This document shows, piece by piece, positions 6,988 to 12,049 of a DNA stretch of 18,177 nt; positions within the stretch are counted from its first letter, which is position 1, and every line of letters begins with the position of its first letter. A program made the translations under genes and the position numbers. Source of the DNA: an uncultured Clostridia bacterium. GTDB taxonomy: Bacteria; Bacillota; Clostridia; Lachnospirales; Anaerotignaceae. Below the pieces are notes generated by a model. That model was not told where the DNA came from. It made no database searches and saw only the letters and a list, made by a program, of their open reading frames with translations. Location of the stretch: NCBI GenBank assembly GCA_910587735.1, contig CAJUNT010000038.1:1-18177 (forward strand), in the 5' to 3' direction.

Positions 6988-7361
6988 TCATGATTTGATT
7001 CTTGTTGTACTTCTTGAACAGATTTATGAAGAAATTCCATTAAATCAGTTCTCATGTGTTTTGGTAAAGAAAGGTAATTATCAAGTATTTTCTTTTCAAG
7101 TGCAGTCATATTAAATTCACTGGCTAGACGGTCGATATTTTCGGGTTCGCCTGTTTCTCGCCCTAGTAGATAGTCGGTAGTGACATGATAGAAGTCAGCA
7201 AGTTTTGAAAGTGTATCAAGATTAGGCTGTAATCTTCCACTTTCATAATTTCTATAGGAATCGGGTTTCATTCCAATACCTTCAGCAACTTGTTTCATGG
7301 ATAAATGATGAAATTCTCGTATTTCAGTTAATTTTTTACTGATTATTGAGTTTTTAGTCAT
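6984..7361 (-). CDS. XRE-family repressor (switch C)
   Basis: A 125-residue protein with an XRE domain at about 8-65: HHLSMKQVAEGIGMKPDSYR, then NYESGRLQPNLDTLSKLADF and the YLLGRE linker. The C-terminal helices (MTALEKKILDNYLSLPKHMR, then DLMEFLHKSV) resemble the dimerisation tail of short phage repressors. SD AAGGAGG precedes the ATG. Its promoter is a full consensus on the minus strand: TTGACA 7415-7410, 17-bp spacer, TATATT 7392-7387. It faces the membrane-peptide genes at 7552 and 7774, with no Cro-like HTH gene as partner. Confidence 0.85.
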   Translation of the reverse strand: MTKNSIISKKLTEIREFHHLSMKQVAEGIGMKPDSYRNYESGRLQPNLDTLSKLADFYHVTTDYLLGRETGEPENIDRLASEFNMTALEKKILDNYLSLPKHMRTDLMEFLHKSVQEVQQESNHD

Positions 7362-7551
7362 ATAGAAACCTCCTTAATTAATAAAAAATATACGACATTT
7401 TAGCGTGATTGTCAATGTGAAAACTAAAATATATGTTATTTCAGCATATTATATAAATTAAAATACGTTATTTTGTTCATTTTTTTATATAAAATACATT
7501 GACATTAACGACAAAATAACGTTTCTAGTACATAAACAAGGAGGTAGAGAA
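7362..7551. promoter_or_regulatory. Divergent promoter/operator region C
   Basis: Minus promoter TTGACA 7415-7410 / TATATT 7392-7387 (spacer 17). Plus -35 TTGACA at 7499-7504 with a weak -10 near 7522-7529. Related A/T-rich motifs centred on a TTATTTT core occur as TACGTTATTTTGTT (7464-7477), its inverse ACAAAATAACGT (7511-7522, between the plus -35 and -10), and ATATGTTATTTCAG (7431-7444). A diverged ACATTTTAGCG lies in the minus promoter spacer. These are probable sites for repressor C, less regular than in the other switches. SD AAGGAGG for the 7552 gene closes the region. Confidence 0.55.
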
Positions 7552-7686
7552 ATGGAAGAAAAAATAAAAAAGCTTATTAAGCTGGTAGAACAACTTAATA
7601 AGCTAGGGCTAAAAGTTCTTGAGTTATTAGGAACAATTACATTAATAGCCCTTTCGATTAAATCATTATTCGAGTTAATGTTTTAA
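7552..7686 (+). CDS. Small amphipathic/membrane peptide, 44 aa (switch C)
   Basis: ATG 7552 after a strong AAGGAGG. The N-terminal half is a Lys/Glu/Leu amphipathic helix (EEKIKKLIKLVEQLNKLGLK); the C-terminal half is hydrophobic (VLELLGTITLIALSIKSLFE) and could span the membrane once. It is the first gene of the operon facing repressor C, in the place a cro gene would normally occupy. The size and character resemble phage holin-like or type I toxin peptides, but no family is recognised. A GC-rich hairpin starts three bases after the stop. Confidence 0.6.
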   Translation: MEEKIKKLIKLVEQLNKLGLKVLELLGTITLIALSIKSLFELMF

Positions 7687-7688
7687 TC

Positions 7689-7731
7689 GATGAGAACCAA
7701 ACCGAGGGGAAACCCTCGGAGCGGTTTCATC
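7689..7731 (+). other. GC-rich two-stage hairpin with GAAA loop
   Basis: CCGAGGG-GAAA-CCCTCGG (7702-7719) is a 7-bp stem with a GNRA-type tetraloop. An outer stem (GATGA/TCATC and AACC/GGTT, one bulged G, internal loop AAA/AGC) extends it to 7689-7731. It stands out in this AT-rich DNA. T-rich sequence (CATTATTTTAG) follows, so partial termination is possible. It separates the two membrane-peptide genes, as a similar hairpin does at 12278. Confidence 0.7.
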
Positions 7732-7773
7732 ATTATTTTAGATAAATATATCATAGCGAATGGAGGTCGTCAA

Positions 7774-7881
7774 GTGTTTAAAATAATTTTAAGACTTGTA
7801 TTTGAATTGATGAAATTATTCTTGATTCTAGCTGTTATTATTTTAGGGATAACAGGATTGATATGTTTTATAAAGTTTTAA
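7774..7881 (+). CDS. Small single-span membrane peptide, 35 aa (switch C)
   Basis: GTG 7774 is 7 bases after GGAGG; this is preferred to the in-frame ATG at 7690, which lies inside the hairpin. The peptide is almost entirely hydrophobic: FKIILRLVFELMKLFLILAV then IILGITGLICFIKF, with basic residues at both ends, consistent with one membrane helix. It is the second gene of the switch C operon. The function is unknown; a holin-like or type I toxin-like role is a guess from size and composition. Confidence 0.6.
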   Translation: MFKIILRLVFELMKLFLILAVIILGITGLICFIKF

Positions 7882-7903
7882 ATCAGTGAAAGAGGTGGAA
7901 AAA

Positions 7904-8041
7904 ATGGAGTTAAAAGAAAAAATTGAACTTCTTGAAATGCTTCATAAACTACCAGAAAGAAAGCAATGGGAAATTTATTTTATGGTAAAAGGTGCAGCTT
8001 TAGTAGCTGAAAGAAATTCATATGCAAGCATAAGAAATTGA
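7904..8041 (+). CDS. Small phage protein, 45 aa (paralogue of the 6844 gene)
   Basis: ATG 7904 after AGAGGTGG. A soluble, helical protein: ELKEKIELLEMLHKLPERKQ then WEIYFMVKGAALVAERN. It shares a pattern with the 47-residue product at 6844 (L.[PD]E[RK][KQ]Q......[VI].G....[AS]E). It is the third gene of the switch C operon. The function is unknown; the family commonly sits near phage regulators. The hairpin and repeat copy 2 follow directly. Confidence 0.6.
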   Translation: MELKEKIELLEMLHKLPERKQWEIYFMVKGAALVAERNSYASIRN

Positions 8042-8045
8042 AAAA

Positions 8046-8102
8046 TATGGTTTGCTATGTCAACTATCATAGTAAGCCATACAACAGTGTCTAAGCGGTA
8101 TA
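8046..8102 (+). repeat. Hairpin plus repeated intergenic motif, copy 2
   Basis: A 14-bp stem with two G-U pairs (8046-8059 against 8068-8081, loop TCAACTAT) is followed by ACAGTGTCTAAGCGGTATA at 8084-8102. Flanks also match copy 1: AGCCAT before the motif and ACATnTTTT after it. No T-run directly follows the hairpin, so it is not a standard terminator. Confidence 0.6.
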
Positions 8103-8160
8103 ACATATTTTTAAAACTAGGAAGTAAAGTATGTGGTTATTAAGAAATAGAAGGTTATAG

Positions 8161-8188
8161 AAAAAGAAAAGGCTGTCAGATGACAGCC
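8161..8188 (-). terminator. Terminator of repressor D (repeated hairpin, copy 1)
   Basis: GGCTGTCAGATGACAGCC (8171-8188) is a 7-bp stem with loop AGAT; on the minus strand it is followed by TTTTCTTTTT. It lies six bases beyond the stop of repressor D. Near-identical copies lie at 10478-10495 and 11769-11786. Confidence 0.8.
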
Positions 8189-8193
8189 AGAAA

Positions 8194-8418
8194 TTAAGAC
8201 TTGTGTGAGTTGGGGTTGTCGGTGCGACCGACTAAGTAGTCTATGGAGACATCAAAATAATTGGCTAAAAAAATTGTTTTTGATGTTGGCGGGTCAACTT
8301 CCCCAGTTTCATAGCGTTGATAATTGCGTGGAGTAATGTTTAAGAATTCAGCCATTGTTTTAGACATAATGTTATTTTTGGTTCTTAATTCTTTAATTCT
8401 AACATGTAATTTAGACAT
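8194..8418 (-). CDS. XRE-family repressor (switch D)
   Basis: A 74-residue protein that is little more than an XRE domain: IKELRTKNNIMSKTMAEFLN, then ITPRNYQRYETGEVDPPTSK and the ending YLVGRTDNPNSHKS. ATG 8418 is chosen because GGAGG lies 8 bases upstream; a longer frame to 8457 would run into the -35 of the plus promoter. The last 14 residues and their DNA are nearly identical to the ends of repressors at 11119 and 11793, while the helix-turn-helix parts differ. The probable operator is GACATTAAATGTC. Confidence 0.85.
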   Translation of the reverse strand: MSKLHVRIKELRTKNNIMSKTMAEFLNITPRNYQRYETGEVDPPTSKTIFLANYFDVSIDYLVGRTDNPNSHKS

Positions 8419-8450
8419 AATAATCCTCCAAAAATTCTTTAAAAAAAGCA

Positions 8451-8509
8451 TTGACAAGACATTAAATGTCCGTTATAATAAAGATACAGATAAGACATTA
8501 AATGTCTTA
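8451..8509 (+). promoter_or_regulatory. Promoter and twin palindromic operators D
   Basis: TTGACA 8451-8456, 17-bp spacer, TATAAT 8474-8479. The spacer contains GACATTAAATGTC (8458-8470), so a bound repressor would block RNA polymerase. A second, longer copy, TAAGACATTAAATGTCTTA, lies at 8491-8509, just after the start point. No other switch in the window uses this sequence. Confidence 0.85.
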
Positions 8510-8535
8510 TTAAGTAAAAAAAGGGGTGGTGATGA

Positions 8536-8745
8536 GTGCGTAAAAACTTAAAAGATTTACGAAAAAAAAGAGGTTTTAGCCAGGAAGAGATTGCTGAAAA
8601 ACTTGGTATCAGTGCAAGACAATATCAAAGGCTAGAAGCTGGAACTTCTGACGGGAGCGTTGCTCTTTGGCTAAACCTCAAGGCAATTTTAAAAAGTAAG
8701 ACTATCGACTACTTGCTAGAACAAGAAGTCAATAGCAGTAATTAA
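8536..8745 (+). CDS. XRE-family Cro-like regulator (switch D)
   Basis: A 69-residue single XRE domain: LRKKRGFSQEEIAEKLGISA, then RQYQRLEAGTSDGSVALWLN. Start GTG 8536 follows GGGGTGGTG; the ATG at 8531 hits a stop after three codons. The recognition region SARQYQRLE resembles that of the 11461 protein (SERQYRRIE) and of repressors D and E (PRNYQRYE, DRQYRRYE), so these may share ancestry. It is divergent from repressor D. Confidence 0.8.
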   Translation: MRKNLKDLRKKRGFSQEEIAEKLGISARQYQRLEAGTSDGSVALWLNLKAILKSKTIDYLLEQEVNSSN

Positions 8746-8762
8746 AAAAAATAACCTAATAT

Positions 8763-8813
8763 CATTTTACATCAAAGAAAAGTAAAATGTCAAATATGTG
8801 TCCAAGCGGTGTA
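8763..8813 (+). repeat. Hairpin plus repeated intergenic motif, copy 3
   Basis: CATTTTAC (8763-8770) pairs with GTAAAATG (8782-8789); GTGTCCAAGCGGTGTA follows at 8798-8813, identical to the core of copy 1. It lies after the Cro-like gene in the gene-free stretch 8746-8934. The rest of that stretch holds only a GGGGG-type SD for the next gene. Confidence 0.6.
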
Positions 8814-8934
8814 ACAAAAATTAACAAATATAAAGAATTGAATTATGTAATATGAAATTTCTATTCATTACAGAATAGAAATTGGAATAGTACAAATTGT
8901 ATTCAAAATATAATGTTGTAGGGGGTGCTAATTT

Positions 8935-9108
8935 ATGAAGGAAAATGTCATACCACACATTGTAAAAGAATTCAATATTGGAAATACAAAAGTAAAAATA
9001 GCAGATAATTATTGTAAAGATAAATCAAAAGAAGTAGATGAAATATTGAACAGAATTGCGATGATAGCATTGCAAGATTATAGAGCAAATGAATCTCAGA
9101 AAGGGTAA
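8935..9108 (+). CDS. Small hypothetical phage protein, 57 aa
   Basis: ATG 8935 after GGGGGTG. The pattern is two short beta strands then helices: HIVKEFNIGNTKVKIADNYC, KDKSKEVDEILNRIAMIALQ. Small proteins of this shape (a xIGNTxxxIxDxYxxxKSxEEVxxIL-like pattern) are common in clostridial phage early regions; the function is unknown to me. The next gene starts 8 bases after its stop and probably relies on coupled translation. Confidence 0.6.
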   Translation: MKENVIPHIVKEFNIGNTKVKIADNYCKDKSKEVDEILNRIAMIALQDYRANESQKG

Positions 9109-9116
9109 ACAGTAAT

Positions 9117-9341
9117 ATGGATATACCATTTAATACACAAAAAGAAGGCTTGAAAAAACTGGAGGATATGGTGAAAGAAAGGGAAAACATGAGAAGCTGT
9201 CGCTGGTATGATGTGTGGCAGGAGGATTGTAAGAACTTTGCGGACAAGCTGATAAAGGCGGGAGCAGACGAAAAAGATATCGCTGTCATTATGGGTTGGA
9301 GAGTAGAAAAGGAATGTTATTGTGGCATATTGCTGCATTGA
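9117..9341 (+). CDS. Hypothetical protein, 74 aa
   Basis: Begins at ATG 9117, eight bases after the preceding stop; the only SD-like sequence (GAAAGGG) overlaps the end of that gene. The protein is charged and mostly helical, with several Trp and Cys: RSCRWYDVWQEDCKNFADKL, then IKAGADEKDIAVIMGW and CYCGIL at the end. No family recognised. Its base composition is less AT-rich than its neighbours. The plus-strand operon arrangement supports it being real. Confidence 0.5.
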   Translation: MDIPFNTQKEGLKKLEDMVKERENMRSCRWYDVWQEDCKNFADKLIKAGADEKDIAVIMGWRVEKECYCGILLH

Positions 9342-9388
9342 TAGGTAGGGTAATACTTTCTGAAACAGGGTATTTTTATGCAATAATA

Positions 9389-9402
9389 CGAACATATATT
9401 CG
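9389..9402. promoter_or_regulatory. LexA/DinR-like SOS box
   Basis: CGAACATATATTCG differs at one position from the Firmicutes SOS consensus CGAACRNRYGTTCG (A for G in the right arm). It begins two bases after an extended -10-like TGCAATAAT (9379-9387) and ends four bases before ATG 9406. Repression by LexA is inferred from position and sequence. Confidence 0.45.
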
Positions 9403-9405
9403 TAA

Positions 9406-9556
9406 ATGAAGATAAAAAATGTATTTCTAGGTATTTGTAGGAGTGATGGCAGTGGTTTGTGTGACAGCAGAGATTGCCTACAAAATAGAAATGAAAAGCT
9501 ACAGAAAAAGTTTACAGAGTGATAAAAGGAGCGGTGGCAATGATAGTACAAACTAA
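9406..9556 (+). pseudogene. Small membrane protein with probable frameshift
   Basis: From ATG 9406 the frame gives MKIKNVFLGI and then a Cys/Arg-rich tail with no sense (38 codons). A neighbouring frame, from TTG/GTG codons near 9440, gives VGVMAVVCVTAEIAYKIEMK then SYRKSLQSDKRSGGNDSTN to TAA 9554. Removing one T from the TTT at 9435-9437 joins them into about 49 residues with one N-terminal membrane helix, a common shape for small phage proteins. The second frame alone has a badly spaced SD. It overlaps the next gene's start by 17 bases, suggesting coupling. The reconstruction is inference. Confidence 0.45.
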
Positions 9557-10076
9557 AAAAGAAGCATGGGAAGCAGCTGAAAAAATGTATAAAACAAAAT
9601 ATCATAAAGATGTTATGTCTAGTTATCGTGAAGGATATCCTATTTATACAGATGGCAAAGATATTATGATTGAAGATTTTGGTGTTAGGCTGAAAGTCGT
9701 AAAAGATGATAATATCAACAAATATGAATTAACCAATATATGGATTGCAGAACAAATTGGAGAAGGAATCACGGAAGAAATGGAGCAGGAAGCGTTAAAA
9801 ATATCGAATACGATTGTTTTAAAGCCTTCCAATAGAAAGTTCGCTTCAAATGAGGTTCACAAAAATATAATATTTCAAATTGCAGCACAAGCATTGAAAA
9901 AGGCAAGAGTTGCGAACAGTACAGAAGAATTGTTTGATATATGTGATGAGGCTGAAAATTTGTTAGCAGAGGTAATAAAGCAATGTAACAGTCATTTAAC
10001 GATATATGAACCTTTGACTAGAGTGATAATGGAATGGAGAAAACAAGGGAAAGCATATCGGGAAAAATATGATTGA
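9540..10076 (+). CDS. Hypothetical phage protein, 178 aa
   Basis: ATG 9540 is chosen because GGAG lies 8 bases upstream; the in-frame GTG at 9519 has no SD. The N-terminal third is mixed alpha/beta and contains KKEAWEAAEKMYKTKYHKDV and GYPIYTDGKDIMIEDFGVRL, which looks like a small globular domain. The C-terminal two thirds is helical (FQIAAQALKKARVANSTEEL, then FDICDEAENLLAEVIKQC). It has no membrane segment, Cys motif or HTH that I can see, and no recognised family. It is in an early-region plus operon with its neighbours. Confidence 0.6.
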   Translation: MIVQTKKEAWEAAEKMYKTKYHKDVMSSYREGYPIYTDGKDIMIEDFGVRLKVVKDDNINKYELTNIWIAEQIGEGITEEMEQEALKISNTIVLKPSNRKFASNEVHKNIIFQIAAQALKKARVANSTEELFDICDEAENLLAEVIKQCNSHLTIYEPLTRVIMEWRKQGKAYREKYD

Positions 10077-10127
10077 GATTACAAAGTTTTTGATAGATAC
10101 AAAAAATAATAAAGGGACGAAATTTAT

Positions 10128-10490
10128 TTGATAAAAGCAGAAATTACAACAAAAAAAGGATGTACTGTAGAAATAGAAGGAGTTACAGAAAATATTTTAA
10201 AAGAATTGTTTGCGGTTATTCCCTTCATAACAACTACTGATTTGAACGCTGCAGAAATAAAAGTTGTACTTTGCATAGCAAGGAATACATATGGAAAGCG
10301 TGTTACAGAATGTAAAATGTCTGTTGGTGATATTCAAAAAGCAACTAATATGAGTAAAAGATATTTGCAGGAAATTACAAAATCTTTAATATCTAAATCT
10401 ATTTTAGTTGAAACAGAAAAAGCTACTCCAACAACACCTAGATGTATTGCAATCAATGATTGCTTTAAAAGTGAAAAGGCTGTCAGATGA
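10128..10490 (+). CDS. Truncated RepO-like replication protein N-terminal domain
   Basis: A 120-residue frame from TTG 10128 (GGGACG upstream) with a winged-helix core: LNAAEIKVVLCIARNTYGKR, MSVGDIQKATNMSKRYLQEI, then TKSLISKSILVE. This is the pattern of phage replication protein O N-terminal domains (grow-and-test helix, recognition helix, wing). Full-length relatives continue with a linker and a C-terminal helicase-loader-binding part. Here the frame ends in KAVR, encoded by the left arm of the repeated terminator hairpin, so the gene was cut off when the repressor/terminator cassette was joined. A separate replication gene lies at 17302. Confidence 0.6.
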   Translation: MIKAEITTKKGCTVEIEGVTENILKELFAVIPFITTTDLNAAEIKVVLCIARNTYGKRVTECKMSVGDIQKATNMSKRYLQEITKSLISKSILVETEKATPTTPRCIAINDCFKSEKAVR

Positions 10491-10495
10491 CAGCC
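10474..10495 (-). terminator. Terminator downstream of yoeB (repeated hairpin, copy 2)
   Basis: GGCTGTCAGATGACAGCC at 10478-10495, identical to the hairpin at 8171-8188, followed on the minus strand by TTTT. The left arm also supplies the stop codon (TGA 10488-10490) of the truncated RepO-like gene. Confidence 0.75.
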
Positions 10496-10507
10496 AGAGA
10501 GTTAAGA

Positions 10508-10771
10508 CTATTTATCATTATAGTGTGAACGACAAGACAAAATTTCTAATGTGTCATTGCTGATTCGGTAAACCAGTCTATTTGTATCATCAATGCGACG
10601 GCTCCAGAAACCGCTTAATTCACCTTTTAATGGTTCAGGTTTTCCGATACCAGTAAAATAATTACGTTCAATATCTTTTAGCAAATTGTTGATACGCTTG
10701 ATTGTTTTTTTATCTTGCGTTTGCCAATAGATATAATCGTTCCAAGCTTCATCAAACCAGACTTTTTTCAT
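10508..10771 (-). CDS. yoeB: YoeB/Txe-family mRNA interferase toxin
   Basis: An 87-residue protein matching the YoeB family along its length: WFDEAWNDYIYWQTQDKKTI at the start, GKPEPLKGELSGFWSRRID in the middle, CRSHY near the end. The residues used by E. coli YoeB (E46, R65, H83, Y84) are present at exactly these positions. YoeB toxins enter the ribosomal A site and cleave mRNA; the antitoxin neutralises them by binding. The start ATG overlaps the antitoxin stop by four bases (ATGA), giving coupled translation. The protein appears intact and active. The terminator at 10495-10478 ends the transcript. Confidence 0.92.
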   Translation of the reverse strand: MKKVWFDEAWNDYIYWQTQDKKTIKRINNLLKDIERNYFTGIGKPEPLKGELSGFWSRRIDDTNRLVYRISNDTLEILSCRSHYNDK

Positions 10772-11031
10772 GGTTCTGTTACCTCAATGATATCATGCTT
10801 TACACCTTTTCCAGCATTGAGTGCAGCAATACCACGACGTAAATGAGCCATATTACTTTCAGAGTAAAAAGGGTCAAGAGAAACTTCAAAAGGAATTCCT
10901 TGCTGGCGTACCATCGTTTTTGCGAAAATATTGAAAGCGGTAGACATAGTAAGCCCAAGTTCATTACAAAGTGTATCAAATTGTTGCTTTAAAACATCGT
11001 CCATTCTGATATTGACATTTGTTTGAGCCAT
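10768..11031 (-). CDS. relB: RelB/DinJ-family antitoxin
   Basis: An 87-residue antitoxin with an N-terminal ribbon-helix-helix: NVNIRMDDVLKQQFDTLCNE then LGLTMSTAFNIFAKTMV, as in DinJ/RelB. The C-terminal part (LRRGIAALNAGKGVKHDIIE) would wrap the toxin. ATG 11031 is chosen because GAGGTG lies 7 bases before it; an upstream in-frame ATG at 11073 falls in the promoter. YoeB more often pairs with YefM/Phd antitoxins, so YoeB with a RelB/DinJ partner is a less usual mix. The RHH domain should bind the palindromes upstream and repress the operon. Confidence 0.88.
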   Translation of the reverse strand: MAQTNVNIRMDDVLKQQFDTLCNELGLTMSTAFNIFAKTMVRQQGIPFEVSLDPFYSESNMAHLRRGIAALNAGKGVKHDIIEVTEP

Positions 11032-11053
11032 AATTGACACCTCACTTATATTT

Positions 11054-11100
11054 TGATAATTACATTGTATCAAATATTATTTACATTGTAAATAATATTT
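11054..11100 (-). promoter_or_regulatory. Toxin-antitoxin promoter and palindromic operators
   Basis: Minus promoter TTTACA 11092-11087, 17-bp spacer, TACAAT 11069-11064. A 29-bp perfect palindrome (13-bp arms, 11072-11100, arm AAATATTATTTAC) covers the -35 and part of the spacer. A second, looser palindrome with TTGATA/TATCAA ends (11054-11074) covers the -10. Both centre on TTACATTGTA. They are likely sites of the RelB-type antitoxin for autoregulation. Confidence 0.8.
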
Positions 11101-11118
11101 ATAAAAATTGTTTGTAAA

Positions 11119-11343
11119 TTAAGACTTGTGTGAGTTGGGGTTGTCTGTACGACCGACAAGGTAGTCAAGGGATATATCAAAGTAATTGGCTAATTTGATA
11201 ATAATAGGTAGTGTTGGTTGCTGCTCTTCGTTTTCATATCTTCTATATTGTCTATCAGCAATATCTAACTGACTAGCAATTTGTTTTTGAGATATATTTT
11301 TAGATGTTCTTAATTCTTTTAATTTATTTGAAAACTCTGACAT
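11119..11343 (-). CDS. XRE-family repressor (switch E)
   Basis: A 74-residue single XRE domain: LKELRTSKNISQKQIASQLD, IADRQYRRYENEEQQPTLPI, then YFDISLDYLVGRTDNPNSHKS minus the first residue of that tail. SD AGGAGGG precedes ATG 11343. The C-terminus is identical to that of repressor D, with near-identical DNA for about 40 bases, but the helix-turn-helix differs. Its own terminator appears to have been separated from it by the toxin-antitoxin cassette, so its transcript would run into that cassette. It is divergent from the 11461 gene; the probable operator is AGGTCTTAAAAGACCT. Confidence 0.85.
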   Translation of the reverse strand: MSEFSNKLKELRTSKNISQKQIASQLDIADRQYRRYENEEQQPTLPIIIKLANYFDISLDYLVGRTDNPNSHKS

Positions 11344-11376
11344 TATAAACCCTCCTAAAAAAATATAAAAAAACTA

Positions 11377-11433
11377 TTGGCAAAGGTCTTAAAAGACCTT
11401 ATAATATAAATTAGTTAAGGGCTTATAAGACCT
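11377..11433 (+). promoter_or_regulatory. Promoter and twin palindromic operators E
   Basis: TTGGCA 11377-11382, 17-bp spacer, TATAAT 11400-11405. The spacer is filled by AGGTCTTAAAAGACCT (11384-11399). A second, imperfect copy AGGGCTTATAAGACCT lies at 11418-11433, just past the start point. This is the same layout as operators D, with a different sequence. Confidence 0.85.
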
Positions 11434-11460
11434 AAACTAAATAAAAAGGTGGTAGGTGAT

Positions 11461-11697
11461 TTGAATAATACTTTAAAGAATAAGCGTATTGAAAAAAAAT
11501 TAACGCAAGCTAAACTTGCACAAATGGCTAATATAAGTGAACGTCAATATAGGCGAATAGAAACAGGAGAACAAACACCTAGTGTAGAAGTTGCACTTTT
11601 ACTAGCCAAAGCACTACATACAACAGTAGAAAAATTATTCCCTCTCCAAGCGTCTGCAAACGCTGGAGAGGACAAGCCTAACAATAAGCAGGCTTAA
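11461..11697 (+). CDS. XRE-family Cro-like regulator (switch E)
   Basis: A 78-residue XRE protein: NKRIEKKLTQAKLAQMANIS then ERQYRRIETGEQTPSVEVAL. TTG 11461 is chosen because AAGGTGG lies about 8 bases before it; the in-frame GTG at 11449 is inside that SD. The last 18 residues (LQASANAGEDKPNNKQA) are encoded by two hairpins: a 12-bp GC-rich stem with one bulge (11641-11671) and AAGCCT/AGGCTT (11674-11695), which overlaps the stop and is followed by A residues. This tail may be structural RNA sequence read as protein. Confidence 0.8.
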   Translation: MNNTLKNKRIEKKLTQAKLAQMANISERQYRRIETGEQTPSVEVALLLAKALHTTVEKLFPLQASANAGEDKPNNKQA

Positions 11698-11762
11698 AAA
11701 ATTAACTTAATTCTATTTTAAACAAAGAAAACAAAAAAGTCAATTTAGGAGTGGTTATTATG

Positions 11763-11786
11763 AAAAAAGGCTGTCAAATGACAGCC
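11763..11786 (-). terminator. Terminator of repressor F (repeated hairpin, copy 3)
   Basis: GGCTGTCAAATGACAGCC (11769-11786), one base different from copies 1 and 2, followed on the minus strand by TTTTTT. It lies six bases beyond the repressor F stop. On the plus strand a good SD and ATG (11760) lead straight into it, giving only a 24-codon frame antisense to the repressor end, probably a gene start cut off at the cassette border. Confidence 0.8.
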
Positions 11787-11792
11787 AAAGAG

Positions 11793-12026
11793 TTAAGACT
11801 TGTGAGAGTTGGGGTTGTCTGTACGACCCAATAAGTAATCAACTGAACAATCAAGGTAGTCAGCAATTTTAGCTAGATTTTCGGATTTTGGCGTTGAACC
11901 ACCAGAAAGCATAGAAGATAAAGTATTTTTACTTAAATTACAACTTTCTAACATAATTTTAAGTTGAACTTTTTCTTCTTTTGCAAGATATTTTATTCTT
12001 TGAGCTATATTGTTTGCTTCATACAT
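11793..12026 (-). CDS. XRE-family repressor (switch F)
   Basis: A 77-residue helix-turn-helix protein: AQRIKYLAKEEKVQLKIMLE, SCNLSKNTLSSMLSGGSTPK, then KIADYLDCSVDYLLGRTDNP and the NSHKS tail shared with repressors D and E. The N-terminal domain belongs to a different XRE subgroup (SKNTLSSMLSGG rather than RNYQRYETG). ATG 12026 follows AAAGGGGGC; a longer frame to 12053 would enter an operator. It faces the membrane-peptide genes at 12155 and 12369. The probable operator is CCMAAAATTTTGG-like palindromes. Confidence 0.82.
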   Translation of the reverse strand: MYEANNIAQRIKYLAKEEKVQLKIMLESCNLSKNTLSSMLSGGSTPKSENLAKIADYLDCSVDYLLGRTDNPNSHKS

Positions 12027-12049
12027 AAAGAAAGCCCCCTTTAAAAAAT

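Larger units (their letters stand above)
10502..11126. mobile_element. Toxin-antitoxin cassette flanked by an 8-bp direct repeat
   Basis: TTAAGACT occurs at 10502-10509 and 11119-11126. Elsewhere (repressors D and F) it occurs once, joining the terminator to the repressor's final codons. Here the left copy adjoins the terminator and the right copy adjoins repressor E. The intervening 609 bases hold yoeB, the relB-type gene and their promoter. This is what an insertion with target duplication at the repressor 3' end would leave. No clear terminal inverted repeats are visible, so the mechanism is open. The stop of yoeB uses two bases of the left repeat. Confidence 0.55.

Noticed and set aside
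6797..8813. The repeated motif resembles a tRNA-Ser D-arm (TGTCC, AAGCGGT)
   Set aside because: No acceptor stem, anticodon arm or T-arm (GTTCRA) can be built around any copy, so it is not a tRNA gene.
9096..9605. A 169-residue minus-strand ORF
   Set aside because: It is Phe/Cys/His-rich antisense of the plus-strand genes at 9117-9540, without an SD.
11760..11834. A 24-codon plus-strand ORF with a good SD
   Set aside because: From its fourth codon it is the terminator hairpin and the antisense of repressor F's end. It is better explained as a gene start cut off at the cassette border.
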